In this document: in pieces, positions 9,570 to 17,597 of the stretch
Numbering within the stretch: the stretch's first letter is position 1
Layout: each line of letters starts with the position of its first letter
Source of the DNA: Flavobacterium sp. I-STPP5a
GTDB taxonomy: Bacteria > Bacteroidota > Bacteroidia > Flavobacteriales > Flavobacteriaceae
NCBI RefSeq assembly: GCF_009764685.1
Contig: NZ_VHLM01000039.1
Location: 1-45,793, forward strand
Length of the DNA stretch: 45,793 nucleotides
Reading direction: 5' to 3'
Translations under genes and position numbers: made by a program
The notes under the pieces: generated by a model
Told to the model about the DNA's origin: nothing
Database searches by the model: none
What the model saw: only the letters and a program-made list of their open reading frames with translations

Positions 9570-10450
9570 TTTTTAGTTTCTTCGTCTAAAATAACGCTTT
9601 TAACAATAGCATAATGACTCCATGGGATAAAATGATTGGCTTCGGGAATGGTTTTTACAGTCAATTTTTTAGCGTTTACAAACTTCTCTTTCATGTAATC
9701 CACATTGCTGTAAGGTACTAGAACATCCTTAGTGCCATGTACAATGGTCACTTCGCAATCAATTTTATAAAGTTGGTTTTCTAAGGTTACCAAGTCTTTT
9801 TTTAACCACCACAATTCATCGTTTGAGGGTCTCAACGCTCCTGGAATTAAATATCGCAACGGAATTGTCTTAATTACTGTTCGCCATTTTTCTGGTTTTT
9901 CAGCTTTTGGATCAAGAGATCCCGCTAAAACTACTATCCTTTTATACCACTCAGGATGATCAACCGCAAGTTGTGCAACAAGCGGACCGCCTAATGAATG
10001 CCCTACCAACGTAACTGGCTTTTTAAAATTTTGAGATTTGATAAATGTGGATATAAACTGTGATTGTGTTGCCAAATTTTGAGCATCCCCAAAATCACTG
10101 TACCCAAATCCAGGACGGTCAATAGCAATCATTCGGTATTTTTTTAGTAAATCTGGATCTACTAAATACTCTTTGAAAGCATTCCAACTCCCTGGCGAAC
10201 CATGAACAAAAAATAATACTGGGTTTAAATCTGATCCAGTGGCTACATAATGCAACTTAAAACCACCGCTTTGAAAGGTCGTGTCTTGATACGTCGTTTG
10301 AGATTTTGAAAAAAATGAAGTCGTTTCTTTAGGAGTAAACCGCATAGTCATACAAGCTTGACACAAAAACAAGTAAAGTACTATTATTGAAATTACTAAA
10401 TAACGCTTCTTGAAAACGAATCGAGCTGCTATAAAATTCATTTTTTTCAT
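9566..10450 (-). CDS. alpha/beta hydrolase, membrane-anchored or exported
   Basis: 294 aa. The N-terminus has a hydrophobic segment (about 18-33, ending LFLCQACMT) that may be an uncleaved anchor or a poor lipobox. The alpha/beta fold is clear: oxyanion-hole motif FVHGSPGS (about 81-88), DRPGFGYSD (about 111-119), nucleophile elbow GHSLGG with Ser152, acid in HGTKDVLVP (Asp242) and base in ANHF (His273). This gives a full Ser-Asp-His triad. Substrate unknown. Convergent with thiamine diphosphokinase, sharing 4 bp. Confidence 0.85.
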   Translation of the reverse strand: MKKMNFIAARFVFKKRYLVISIIVLYLFLCQACMTMRFTPKETTSFFSKSQTTYQDTTFQSGGFKLHYVATGSDLNPVLFFVHGSPGSWNAFKEYLVDPDLLKKYRMIAIDRPGFGYSDFGDAQNLATQSQFISTFIKSQNFKKPVTLVGHSLGGPLVAQLAVDHPEWYKRIVVLAGSLDPKAEKPEKWRTVIKTIPLRYLIPGALRPSNDELWWLKKDLVTLENQLYKIDCEVTIVHGTKDVLVPYSNVDYMKEKFVNAKKLTVKTIPEANHFIPWSHYAIVKSVILDEETKN

Positions 10451-10555
10451 AAAAGTAGCCGTTTTTAAGCTTCAAAAAAAGTCTCAATTAAATTTTATGA
10501 TTTCTTTTCCAGCTGTTTAATCACATTAACTTTACATTAGCAAACTACTTATGGT

Positions 10556-10563
10556 TATCTTTG
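10556..10563 (+). promoter_or_regulatory. -7 motif (TATCTTTG) for rlmF
   Basis: TATCTTTG fits TAnnTTTG, 28 bp before the rlmF ATG. A TTTA at 10531-10534 is the best -33 candidate. Confidence 0.55.
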
Positions 10564-10591
10564 CACCCAAAATAAGAACGAACGATTTAAA

Positions 10592-11536
10592 ATGAGTACT
10601 GAAAAAACAAATTTACACCCAAGGAATCTGGACAGGACAGGGTATGATTTTAAAGAATTAATTACTACGTATCCATCCCTAAGTGAATTTGTTAAAACCA
10701 ATGAACACGGAACTGAAACCATCGATTTTAGTGATCCTGAGGCGGTAAAAGCTTTAAACAAAGCGCTTTTGATGCAGCACTTTGATATTCAAAATTGGGA
10801 TATTCCTAACAATTATTTGTGCCCGCCTATTCCTGGTAGAGCTGATTATATTCATTATTTAGCAGATTTATTAGCCTCTAGCAACAACGGAGTCATTCCT
10901 GAGGGCGAAACTGTTCAAGGGTTAGATATTGGTGTGGGTGCCAATTGCATCTATCCACTTATTGGTTGTTCTGTTTACGGCTGGAGTTTTGTAGGGACAG
11001 ATATTGATACAAAAGCAATTCAAAACTGCAGTACTATCATCGAAAACAATCCGAAACTCATTGATTTAATTAGCTTGCAACAACAAACGGAATCACGTTT
11101 TATATTTAAAAATATTATAACGCCTGAGGATAAATTCACCTTTACAATTTGCAATCCTCCTTTTCACTCATCACAAGATGAGGCTACTAAAAGTACCTTA
11201 AGAAAAATAAACAATTTACAATCTAATAGCGGTACAAGTAAAACGACAAAGCCTGTTTTAAACTTTGGGGGTCACAATGCCGAATTATTTTGTGAAGGCG
11301 GAGAACTTGGGTTTGTCACCCAAATGATTTACGAAAGTGCAAAATATCCTCTGCAGTGTCTTTGGTTTACGACTTTAGTGTCCAAAAAAGAAAATCTTTC
11401 TAGTTTATACAAAACACTAAACAAAGTAAGCGCTGTCGAAATCAAAACTATTGATATGGCTCAAGGCCAAAAAACAAGCCGTATTTTAGCTTGGACTTTC
11501 TTGAGTTCAGCACAACAAAAAGCATGGAAGTTTTAA
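10592..11536 (+). CDS. rlmF: 23S rRNA (adenine-1618-N6)-methyltransferase RlmF
   Basis: 314 aa. It starts MSTEKTNLHPRNLDRTGYDF; the LHPRN...Y.F opening is characteristic of RlmF/YbiN. The SAM-binding motif I is LDIGVGANCIYPLIG (about 112-126), with GTDID (about 135-139) as the acidic loop. The catalytic N6-adenine motif is NPPFH (about 188-192). It methylates A1618 in helix 61 of 23S rRNA. Monocistronic by its own -7 motif. uvrB follows 60 bp later with another promoter motif. Confidence 0.93.
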   Translation: MSTEKTNLHPRNLDRTGYDFKELITTYPSLSEFVKTNEHGTETIDFSDPEAVKALNKALLMQHFDIQNWDIPNNYLCPPIPGRADYIHYLADLLASSNNGVIPEGETVQGLDIGVGANCIYPLIGCSVYGWSFVGTDIDTKAIQNCSTIIENNPKLIDLISLQQQTESRFIFKNIITPEDKFTFTICNPPFHSSQDEATKSTLRKINNLQSNSGTSKTTKPVLNFGGHNAELFCEGGELGFVTQMIYESAKYPLQCLWFTTLVSKKENLSSLYKTLNKVSAVEIKTIDMAQGQKTSRILAWTFLSSAQQKAWKF

Positions 11537-11569
11537 GTTTTTAAAAACATATTTTCTTGAATTGAGTCG

Positions 11570-11577
11570 TATCTTTG
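11570..11577 (+). promoter_or_regulatory. -7 motif (TATCTTTG) for uvrB
   Basis: TATCTTTG ends 19 bp before the uvrB ATG. No correctly spaced TTG was found. Confidence 0.5.
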
Positions 11578-11596
11578 TGTGAAGTAATTCCAAGAC

Positions 11597-13588
11597 ATGA
11601 ATTTTCAAGTAGTATCCGATTACCAGCCCAAAGGTGACCAACCTCAAGCTATTGCAAAATTAGCGCAAGGCATTGTAGATGGTGATCAATTCCAAACACT
11701 TTTAGGTGTTACCGGTTCTGGTAAAACTTTTACCGTAGCTAATGTTATTCAAGAAGTGCAACGCCCTACCCTGGTTTTGGCACACAACAAAACATTAGCG
11801 GCTCAGTTGTACTCGGAATTCAAACAATTTTTCCCGAACAATGCAGTAGAATATTTTGTTTCGTACTACGATTATTATCAGCCTGAAGCTTTCATGCCTG
11901 TTACTGGCGTTTTTATTGAAAAGGATTTATCCATCAATGAAGAGCTAGAAAAAATGCGAATGTCAACCACTGCTTCGTTGCTTTCAGGACGTAGAGATAT
12001 TCTGGTTGTAGCATCCGTTTCGTGTTTGTATGGTATTGGTAACCCAATTGAATTTCAAAAAAACCTAATCCCAATAGAGAAAGGACAACTTATTTCTCGG
12101 ACCAAATTATTACACCAACTTGTTCAAAGTTTGTATTCTAGAACCGAAGCTGATTTTAATCCTGGAAGTTTCAGGATAAAAGGTGATACCGTTGATGTTT
12201 ATCCTAGCTACGCCGATGAAGCCTATAGAATTCATTTCTTTGGGGATGAAATTGAAGAAATAGAAAGCTTTGATACTAAAAATTCTCAAGTCCTTGAAAA
12301 ATTTGATCGGCTAACGATTTATCCTGCTAATATGTTTGTGACTTCGCCAGATGTATTGCAAAATGCCATTTGGGAAATCCAACAAGACTTGGTAAAACAA
12401 GTTGATTATTTTAAAGAAATAGGCAAACATCTTGAAGCTAAAAGGCTGGAAGAACGAACCAATTTCGACTTAGAAATGATTCGGGAATTAGGATATTGTT
12501 CCGGTATCGAAAATTACTCTCGTTACTTAGATGGGCGTTTACCAGGTACAAGACCTTTTTGCTTGCTAGACTATTTCCCTAAAGATTACTTGATGGTCGT
12601 AGATGAAAGCCATGTAACACTCTCACAAGTAAGCGCAATGTATGGCGGTGATCGCAGCCGTAAAGAGAACTTGGTTGAATACGGATTTAGACTTCCTGCC
12701 GCAATGGACAATCGTCCTTTGAAATTTGAGGAATTCGAAGCCATGCAAAATCAAGTTATTTACGTTTCGGCAACACCTGCTGATTATGAGTTACAAAAAA
12801 CAGATGGTGTTGTGGTAGAGCAAGTGATTCGCCCCACAGGACTGTTGGATCCTATTATTGAAATAAGACCTAGCTTGAACCAAATTGATGATTTAATCGA
12901 AGAAATTCAAGTTCGAGCCGAAATTGACGAGCGTGTTCTAGTCACTACTTTGACCAAAAGAATGGCCGAAGAACTGGCTAAATATTTAACTAAAGTTCAT
13001 ATCCGTTGTCGTTATATCCATTCAGAAGTGGATACTTTGGAACGAATTGAAATCATGCAAGACCTTAGGAAAGGAATTTTCGATGTTCTAATAGGTGTCA
13101 ACTTACTTCGTGAAGGATTAGATTTACCCGAAGTTTCTCTTGTAGCAATCTTAGATGCTGACAAAGAAGGTTTTCTAAGAAGCCATCGATCGCTTACCCA
13201 AACAATTGGTCGTGCAGCGAGAAACCTAAATGGAAAAGCAATCATGTATGCCGATAAAATTACGGCTAGCATGCAAAAAACCATCGACGAAACTTCATAC
13301 AGAAGAACCAAACAAATCAATTACAATACCCAACATAACGAGGTTCCAATGGCGTTGAACAAAAAAATAGAAAGCGCCTTTACTAAAAATCCTCTTGTAG
13401 ATTATGAATTAGGTGCTACTTTAAACACTGCAGCAGAGCCAGAAAATCTTTATCTGTCTAAACCTGAACTGGAGAAACTCATTCGAGAGAAGAGAAAATC
13501 CATGGAAAAAGCGGCAAAAGAATTAGACTTTATGCAAGCCGCAAAACTTAGAGATGAGATTAAAGCCTTGCAAGGTCAATTGACCTAG
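11597..13588 (+). CDS. uvrB: excinuclease ABC subunit B
   Basis: 663 aa, normal size. Walker A GVTGSGKT (about 35-42), and the beta-hairpin that probes DNA, YYDYYQPEAFMPVTGVFIEKD (about 91-111). Helicase motif II is VVDESH (about 334-339), followed by YVSATPADYEL. Motifs V-VI include GVNLLREGLDLPEVSLV and QTIGRAARN. The C-terminal UVR domain that contacts UvrC is intact (about 625-660, with MEKAAKELDFMQAAKLRDEI). It verifies damage in nucleotide excision repair after UvrA loading. The gene ends 4 bp into a convergent TerB-like gene. Confidence 0.98.
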   Translation: MNFQVVSDYQPKGDQPQAIAKLAQGIVDGDQFQTLLGVTGSGKTFTVANVIQEVQRPTLVLAHNKTLAAQLYSEFKQFFPNNAVEYFVSYYDYYQPEAFMPVTGVFIEKDLSINEELEKMRMSTTASLLSGRRDILVVASVSCLYGIGNPIEFQKNLIPIEKGQLISRTKLLHQLVQSLYSRTEADFNPGSFRIKGDTVDVYPSYADEAYRIHFFGDEIEEIESFDTKNSQVLEKFDRLTIYPANMFVTSPDVLQNAIWEIQQDLVKQVDYFKEIGKHLEAKRLEERTNFDLEMIRELGYCSGIENYSRYLDGRLPGTRPFCLLDYFPKDYLMVVDESHVTLSQVSAMYGGDRSRKENLVEYGFRLPAAMDNRPLKFEEFEAMQNQVIYVSATPADYELQKTDGVVVEQVIRPTGLLDPIIEIRPSLNQIDDLIEEIQVRAEIDERVLVTTLTKRMAEELAKYLTKVHIRCRYIHSEVDTLERIEIMQDLRKGIFDVLIGVNLLREGLDLPEVSLVAILDADKEGFLRSHRSLTQTIGRAARNLNGKAIMYADKITASMQKTIDETSYRRTKQINYNTQHNEVPMALNKKIESAFTKNPLVDYELGATLNTAAEPENLYLSKPELEKLIREKRKSMEKAAKELDFMQAAKLRDEIKALQGQLT

Positions 13589-13986
13589 TTATGCTGCTCC
13601 TGAAAAATGTTCAATAAAACCGCTCCATCAATTATAGCATTTGGCGATTCACTCATTAATTTTAAAATACGTTTCGTTGCAATAGGATTCAATCCCATGT
13701 CAATAGCTATTTGCTGGATAGACGCTAATTCTTTTTCATGTATCACACCATCACAATACATTAACAAAGCCAATCTATAAAATTGTTGAATTCTCAGAAA
13801 CTCTGTTTTTATAGGCAATTGAGGAATTTCTTGATGAAATAAATCTTTGAAAACATCTTTTTCTATTCCTAAAGCTTGTGCTACTATTGACAGAAATTCA
13901 TATTCTCGTTTGTGTAATTTTCCATCAACAGTTGAAAAAGCTATCATTTCAAGCAACAAACTGCGTCTTTCCTCAAATTCGTTCAT
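13585..13986 (-). CDS. TerB-like small helical protein
   Basis: 133 aa, all-helical. It has the duplicated pattern seen in TerB-fold proteins: FSTVDGKLHKREYEFL (about 17-32) and MYCDGVIHEKELASIQQIA (about 76-94). Each copy carries an acidic D-G-x-[IL]-x-x-x-E motif, which in TerB binds metal ions. Such proteins are often annotated as tellurite-resistance TerB, or wrongly as excinuclease subunit B because of adjacency to uvrB. No ter cluster is here. The 4-bp overlap with the uvrB 3' end is convergent. Physiological role unknown. Confidence 0.7.
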   Translation of the reverse strand: MNEFEERRSLLLEMIAFSTVDGKLHKREYEFLSIVAQALGIEKDVFKDLFHQEIPQLPIKTEFLRIQQFYRLALLMYCDGVIHEKELASIQQIAIDMGLNPIATKRILKLMSESPNAIIDGAVLLNIFQEQHN

Positions 13987-14068
13987 AATCTATATTTTGT
14001 GCTAAAATATTATTTTATTTTAAATTATCAAGTAGAAATGCGATCGCAAACCAATTCTAAATTGAAAA

Positions 14069-14101
14069 TTGTATTCTAAATGCTTTTAAAACGTACCTTT
14101 G
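14069..14101 (+). promoter_or_regulatory. full flavobacterial promoter (TTG-N22-TACCTTTG)
   Basis: TTG at 14069-14071 and TACCTTTG at 14094-14101 with a 22-bp spacer match the Bacteroidota -33/-7 pattern. They lie 14 bp before the DUF1456 gene start. Confidence 0.65.
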
Positions 14102-14115
14102 TATAAAATTAGAAT

Positions 14116-14586
14116 ATGATGACAAATAACGATATCTTTAAAAAACTTCGCGTGGCACTTATGCTTCGTGACGACCAAATAGTTGAAATATTAGAATTAG
14201 TAGATTTTAGAATTACAAAATCGGAGTTGGGTGCTTTTTTTCGTGATGAAAAACATGAAAATTACATGGAATGTGGCGACCAAGTATTGCGTAATTTCTT
14301 GAACGGACTAGTGATTCACTTGCGTGGAACTAAGGAAAATCCAAAAAATCCAAATGATGTTTTAGCCAAACACAAAGCCCAAATTCCAGTGAAAGAAGGC
14401 GCCGGGGAAAGAACAGAATTCAAAGCTAAAGCTAAAGATTCTGAAAGAGCACGAGGTGACGAAGCTCCATCAAAAACAAAACCTGCCGCTAAAAAGCCTT
14501 TCAAAAAAACATTTGCTAAAGGGACTCCAAAAGTGCAAGTGGTGGAGAAAGTGAAATATAATTTCGGGAAAAATAAAAAATCATAA
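14116..14586 (+). CDS. DUF1456 (YehS-like) protein with single repeat and basic tail
   Basis: 156 aa. Residues about 5-72 are one DUF1456 unit: FKKLRVALMLRDDQIVEILELVDFRITKSELGAFFRDEKHENYMECGDQVLRNFLNGL. As I recall it, E. coli YehS has two such units. Here the second is replaced by a lysine/alanine-rich tail (about 90-156, with AAKKPFKKTFAKGTPK), probably disordered and able to bind nucleic acid. Function unknown. It is the first gene of a two-gene unit; the next gene starts 2 bp after its stop. The second Met (14119) may be the true start. Confidence 0.85.
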   Translation: MMTNNDIFKKLRVALMLRDDQIVEILELVDFRITKSELGAFFRDEKHENYMECGDQVLRNFLNGLVIHLRGTKENPKNPNDVLAKHKAQIPVKEGAGERTEFKAKAKDSERARGDEAPSKTKPAAKKPFKKTFAKGTPKVQVVEKVKYNFGKNKKS

Positions 14587-14588
14587 TT

Positions 14589-15245
14589 GTGAAAACAGCC
14601 TTGATTATTGGCAGCACAGGTCTTATTGGATCTGAATTACTCCAAATACTTTTAAAAAGCCCTGAATACACAAGCGTTGTAACCTTTGTAAAAAGAGATA
14701 CGGGAATACAAAACACCAAATTAACCCAACACGTCATTGACTTTGACAAACCCGAAAGCTATAAGGAATGGGTTGTAGGCGATGATTTCTTTTGTACCAT
14801 TGGCACTACCATAAAAAAAGCTGATAGCCAAAAAGCATTTAAAAAAGTAGACTTTGAATATCCTAAACAATTTGCCCTTTTTTCGCAAGAGAATAAAGTG
14901 AAAAATTATTTATTGATCTCTTCACTGGATGCCAATGCCACGTCTTCAAATTTTTATTTAAAGACAAAAGGCGAAATTCAAGATTTTCTTAAAACTTGTA
15001 ATTTTGAAAACGTTTCCATTCTGCAACCTTCCCTCCTATTGGGTGATCGAAATGAATTTAGATTTGCAGAAAAAGCTGGTGCATTTGTCATGAAATTAGT
15101 ATCATTTGTATTCGTTGGAAAACTAAAAAAATACAAAGCCATACACGGAAATACAGTTGCAAAAGCACTTTATCGCATAGCGCAAAAAAATACAAAAGGT
15201 TTTCATATTTACGAATCGGATGTGATTCAAGAATTAGGAAATTAA
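14589..15245 (+). CDS. NAD(P)H-binding Rossmann protein (atypical SDR, HTATIP2-like)
   Basis: 218 aa from a GTG start at 14589, 2 bp after the DUF1456 stop, so translationally coupled. The N-terminal dinucleotide motif is GSTGLIGSELL (about 8-18). DDFFCTIGTTIKKADSQKAFKKVDFEYP (about 65-92) and YLLISSLDA (about 110-118) follow, which is the pattern of atypical short-chain dehydrogenases related to HTATIP2/CC3 and YwnB. The usual catalytic Tyr-x3-Lys is represented by YLKTKGE (about 125-131). Substrate unknown. Confidence 0.82.
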   Translation: MKTALIIGSTGLIGSELLQILLKSPEYTSVVTFVKRDTGIQNTKLTQHVIDFDKPESYKEWVVGDDFFCTIGTTIKKADSQKAFKKVDFEYPKQFALFSQENKVKNYLLISSLDANATSSNFYLKTKGEIQDFLKTCNFENVSILQPSLLLGDRNEFRFAEKAGAFVMKLVSFVFVGKLKKYKAIHGNTVAKALYRIAQKNTKGFHIYESDVIQELGN

Positions 15246-15284
15246 TACCTAACTAAATCCTGAATGAGAGTTCGGGATTTTTTG

Positions 15285-15292
15285 TATATTTG
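15285..15292 (+). promoter_or_regulatory. -7 motif (TATATTTG)
   Basis: TATATTTG lies 30 bp before the ATG at 15323 of the exported hypothetical. It overlaps the alternative upstream start at 15290, which was rejected for that reason. Confidence 0.5.
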
Positions 15293-15322
15293 GTTTGTAT
15301 CAATGAATTCACACCTTCAAAT

Positions 15323-15844
15323 ATGAAATGCCTCCTTACCTTCTCGATATTATTTTTTACAACATTATTTTTTGGCCAAAATATTAAAACAGAAGAACCA
15401 GCAGTGTTTATTGATTCTAACTTAATTGCAAGAAATGCAATTGAATATATCAACCCAAATGAAATTGAATCTGTGAATGTTGTCAAAAAGGACACCATAA
15501 TAAATGCTGTTTTGTTTCGTGGTCAGATTTACTTTACTTCCAAAAACCCCAAGAAATACGACTTTCTAACTTTAGAAAAAATCAAAACTGAATTTACAAA
15601 AATTAAAAGTAACGACGTCATTTATATGGTAAATGGAGCATTTATAAAAGACAATATTGACACTTTCAAAATAGACCGCAACTATATTTTAGAAGTTGAA
15701 GTCACTAATTCAGAAGCATTTTACAATTTAAGGAAAAGCGACACGAAATTTGATATTATCAACATATTAGGAAAAACTAAAGAAAATTTAGATCATAAAA
15801 ATAAGATTTTATTAAGAGGTCATGAAGCCATAGGAGTTAAATAG
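15323..15844 (+). CDS. exported hypothetical protein
   Basis: 173 aa from 15323. A clear signal peptide MKCLLTFSILFFTTLFFGQ is followed by a mixed alpha/beta mature part with no motif I can name. One segment, FIDSNLIARNAIEYINPNEIESVNVVKKD (about 30-58), resembles the short DPNxIESIxVLK-type stretch found near TonB plug-like or M56-associated domains of Bacteroidota. That similarity is weak. Convergent with selO, 31 bp between the stops. Confidence 0.7.
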   Translation: MKCLLTFSILFFTTLFFGQNIKTEEPAVFIDSNLIARNAIEYINPNEIESVNVVKKDTIINAVLFRGQIYFTSKNPKKYDFLTLEKIKTEFTKIKSNDVIYMVNGAFIKDNIDTFKIDRNYILEVEVTNSEAFYNLRKSDTKFDIINILGKTKENLDHKNKILLRGHEAIGVK

Positions 15845-15875
15845 ATTCTGCTTTCAATGCTTTTTAAATCCCATT

Positions 15876-17441
15876 TTACGAACTACAACTTAACATCGAA
15901 CATCCCACTTTATCTCTAGCCCAATCCGGTCTTTTGGCAAACCATTTTTGGAAATTAGGTTGCTCATCATAAGGTTTTTGCAGCATTTCAAATAATTCAT
16001 TTAGCAAACCGTAATCTCCTTTATCCGCATCATCAATACACAATTGCGCCATGTAATTTCGCAATACATACTTGGGATTTACTTTATCCATTTGTTCTTT
16101 TCTTTCTAAATCAGAAATAACCTCTTCATTAATTCGAATGCTGTACTTTTCAAACCAATCGTACCATTCACTCAAGATAGTTTCATCTAAATCCTTTTCA
16201 TTGTAAAAAGCAGCTTTAACAGTATTGAAAGCATCTTTCGAAGTAGCTACTTTGGTAACATCGCTTAGATTCCTAAAGAAAATAGTCATATCGGTTTCTA
16301 CTAGTTGAAGTAATTCAACCAAACTATGAATCAAGACAACATCCTCTTCTTTTTTGATTTGGAGACCCATCTTATTTTGCATCATTTTCAAATACTCCTT
16401 TTCGTAATTGGTACTGAATGCCTCAAGAATAGCTTCCAGCGGCTTAGCATCTTGAATTAAAGGATACAATGCATTTGCTAGTTGGTATAAATTCCACAAT
16501 GCCATTTCGGGTTGATTACCATAACGGTATCTCTTGTGCTGCCTGTCTGTAGTATTGGGAGTCCATCCAGGATTAAAATCTTCTAACCAACCGTAAGGAC
16601 CATAATCAATTGTAATCCCGTGAATAGACATATTATCCGTATTCATTACACCATGCACAAAACCAACGCGCTGCCAGTTAACAATCATATTGAGCGTGGT
16701 TTGAGTAACTTCTTGAAAAAAGGCTAAGTATTTTTCGATTCCTTCCTTTTGGATACGTGAAAAATGGTGTTTAATAGTATAATCGGCCAGTAATTTTAAA
16801 TTTTCGTGATCTTCACGCGCGGCAAAAATTTCAAAACTTCCAAAACGAATAAAAGATGGAGCCACTCTTGCTACAATAGCGCCTTTCTCATAAGCAGGAT
16901 TTCCATTGTACAAAACATCGCGTAAAACGGGATCTCCAGATAAAATTAACGAAAGCGAACGAGTTGTGGGAACTCCTAAATAATGCATGGCCTCGGCACA
17001 TAAGTATTCTCTAATGGAAGAGCGCAAAACCGCAAATCCATCTGCATTTCTAGAATATGGTGTAGGCCCAGCACCTTTCAGTTGCAACGTATACGATTCA
17101 TTGTTATGTAGAACTTCAGTTAAATTTATGGCACGCCCATCTCCTAGTTGTCCAGCCCAATTCCCAAACTGGTGACCTGCATAACACAAGGCATAAGGCT
17201 TAGTTTCAGGATAAATGGTAGTACCTGAAAACGTATTTAAAAATGCTGTTGATGCAATATCTTCTTCATTAAGTCCGATAGTATTGGCCACTTCAGCAGA
17301 AGAATGAATTAATTCAGGATTGCTTGGTTTTACTGGCGTTACATAGGAGAAGCAGGCTTGTTCAACTTGCCTTGGAGTATTTTCAAGGTCAAGATCAGCC
17401 GGTAATTCAGATGTGAAGTTATTTTTTATATGAAGTTTCAT
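15876..17441 (-). CDS. selO: SelO family protein adenylyltransferase (YdiU)
   Basis: 521 aa. SelO pseudokinases transfer AMP from ATP to Ser/Thr/Tyr of target proteins. The conserved blocks are seen: QLGDGRAINLTEV (about 98-110), LKGAGPTPYSRNADGFAVLRSSIREYL (about 119-145), HGVMNTDNMSIHGITIDYGPYGWLEDF (about 264-290, holding the metal-binding Asn/Asp and DYGP), and a C-terminal NPKYVLRNY with a final CSMLSCSS. The last cysteines match the redox-sensitive C-terminal Cys of the family (the Sec position in eukaryotes). Monocistronic, with a TACCTTTG -7 motif upstream. Confidence 0.94.
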   Translation of the reverse strand: MKLHIKNNFTSELPADLDLENTPRQVEQACFSYVTPVKPSNPELIHSSAEVANTIGLNEEDIASTAFLNTFSGTTIYPETKPYALCYAGHQFGNWAGQLGDGRAINLTEVLHNNESYTLQLKGAGPTPYSRNADGFAVLRSSIREYLCAEAMHYLGVPTTRSLSLILSGDPVLRDVLYNGNPAYEKGAIVARVAPSFIRFGSFEIFAAREDHENLKLLADYTIKHHFSRIQKEGIEKYLAFFQEVTQTTLNMIVNWQRVGFVHGVMNTDNMSIHGITIDYGPYGWLEDFNPGWTPNTTDRQHKRYRYGNQPEMALWNLYQLANALYPLIQDAKPLEAILEAFSTNYEKEYLKMMQNKMGLQIKKEEDVVLIHSLVELLQLVETDMTIFFRNLSDVTKVATSKDAFNTVKAAFYNEKDLDETILSEWYDWFEKYSIRINEEVISDLERKEQMDKVNPKYVLRNYMAQLCIDDADKGDYGLLNELFEMLQKPYDEQPNFQKWFAKRPDWARDKVGCSMLSCSS

Positions 17442-17460
17442 TATATCAAATTTAAAAAAA

Positions 17461-17468
17461 CAAAGGTA
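17461..17468 (-). promoter_or_regulatory. -7 motif (TACCTTTG) for selO
   Basis: The plus strand reads CAAAGGTA, i.e. TACCTTTG on the minus strand, 19 bp upstream of the selO start. Confidence 0.5.
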
Positions 17469-17543
17469 CTTGATCCGTGCGATACTGTTTTGTACTTTCC
17501 AATAATATTATGAGTTGTTTACTTTCCACTAATTATTTGGCAC

Positions 17544-17577
17544 AAAAAAACCTGTTTACAAAAGCAAACAGGTTTCT
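17544..17577 (-). terminator. intrinsic terminator of sucC
   Basis: On the minus strand AAACCTGTTT (17575-17566) pairs with AAACAGGTTT (17557-17548) over an 8-nt loop and is followed by T residues. It lies just after the sucC stop. Confidence 0.9.
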
Positions 17578-17597
17578 AATATATAACAATTTTCTAA

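Noticed and set aside
13585..13986. Annotation as excinuclease subunit or tellurite resistance
   Set aside because: The protein has only a TerB-like helical fold. No UvrB sequence or ter operon supports either name.
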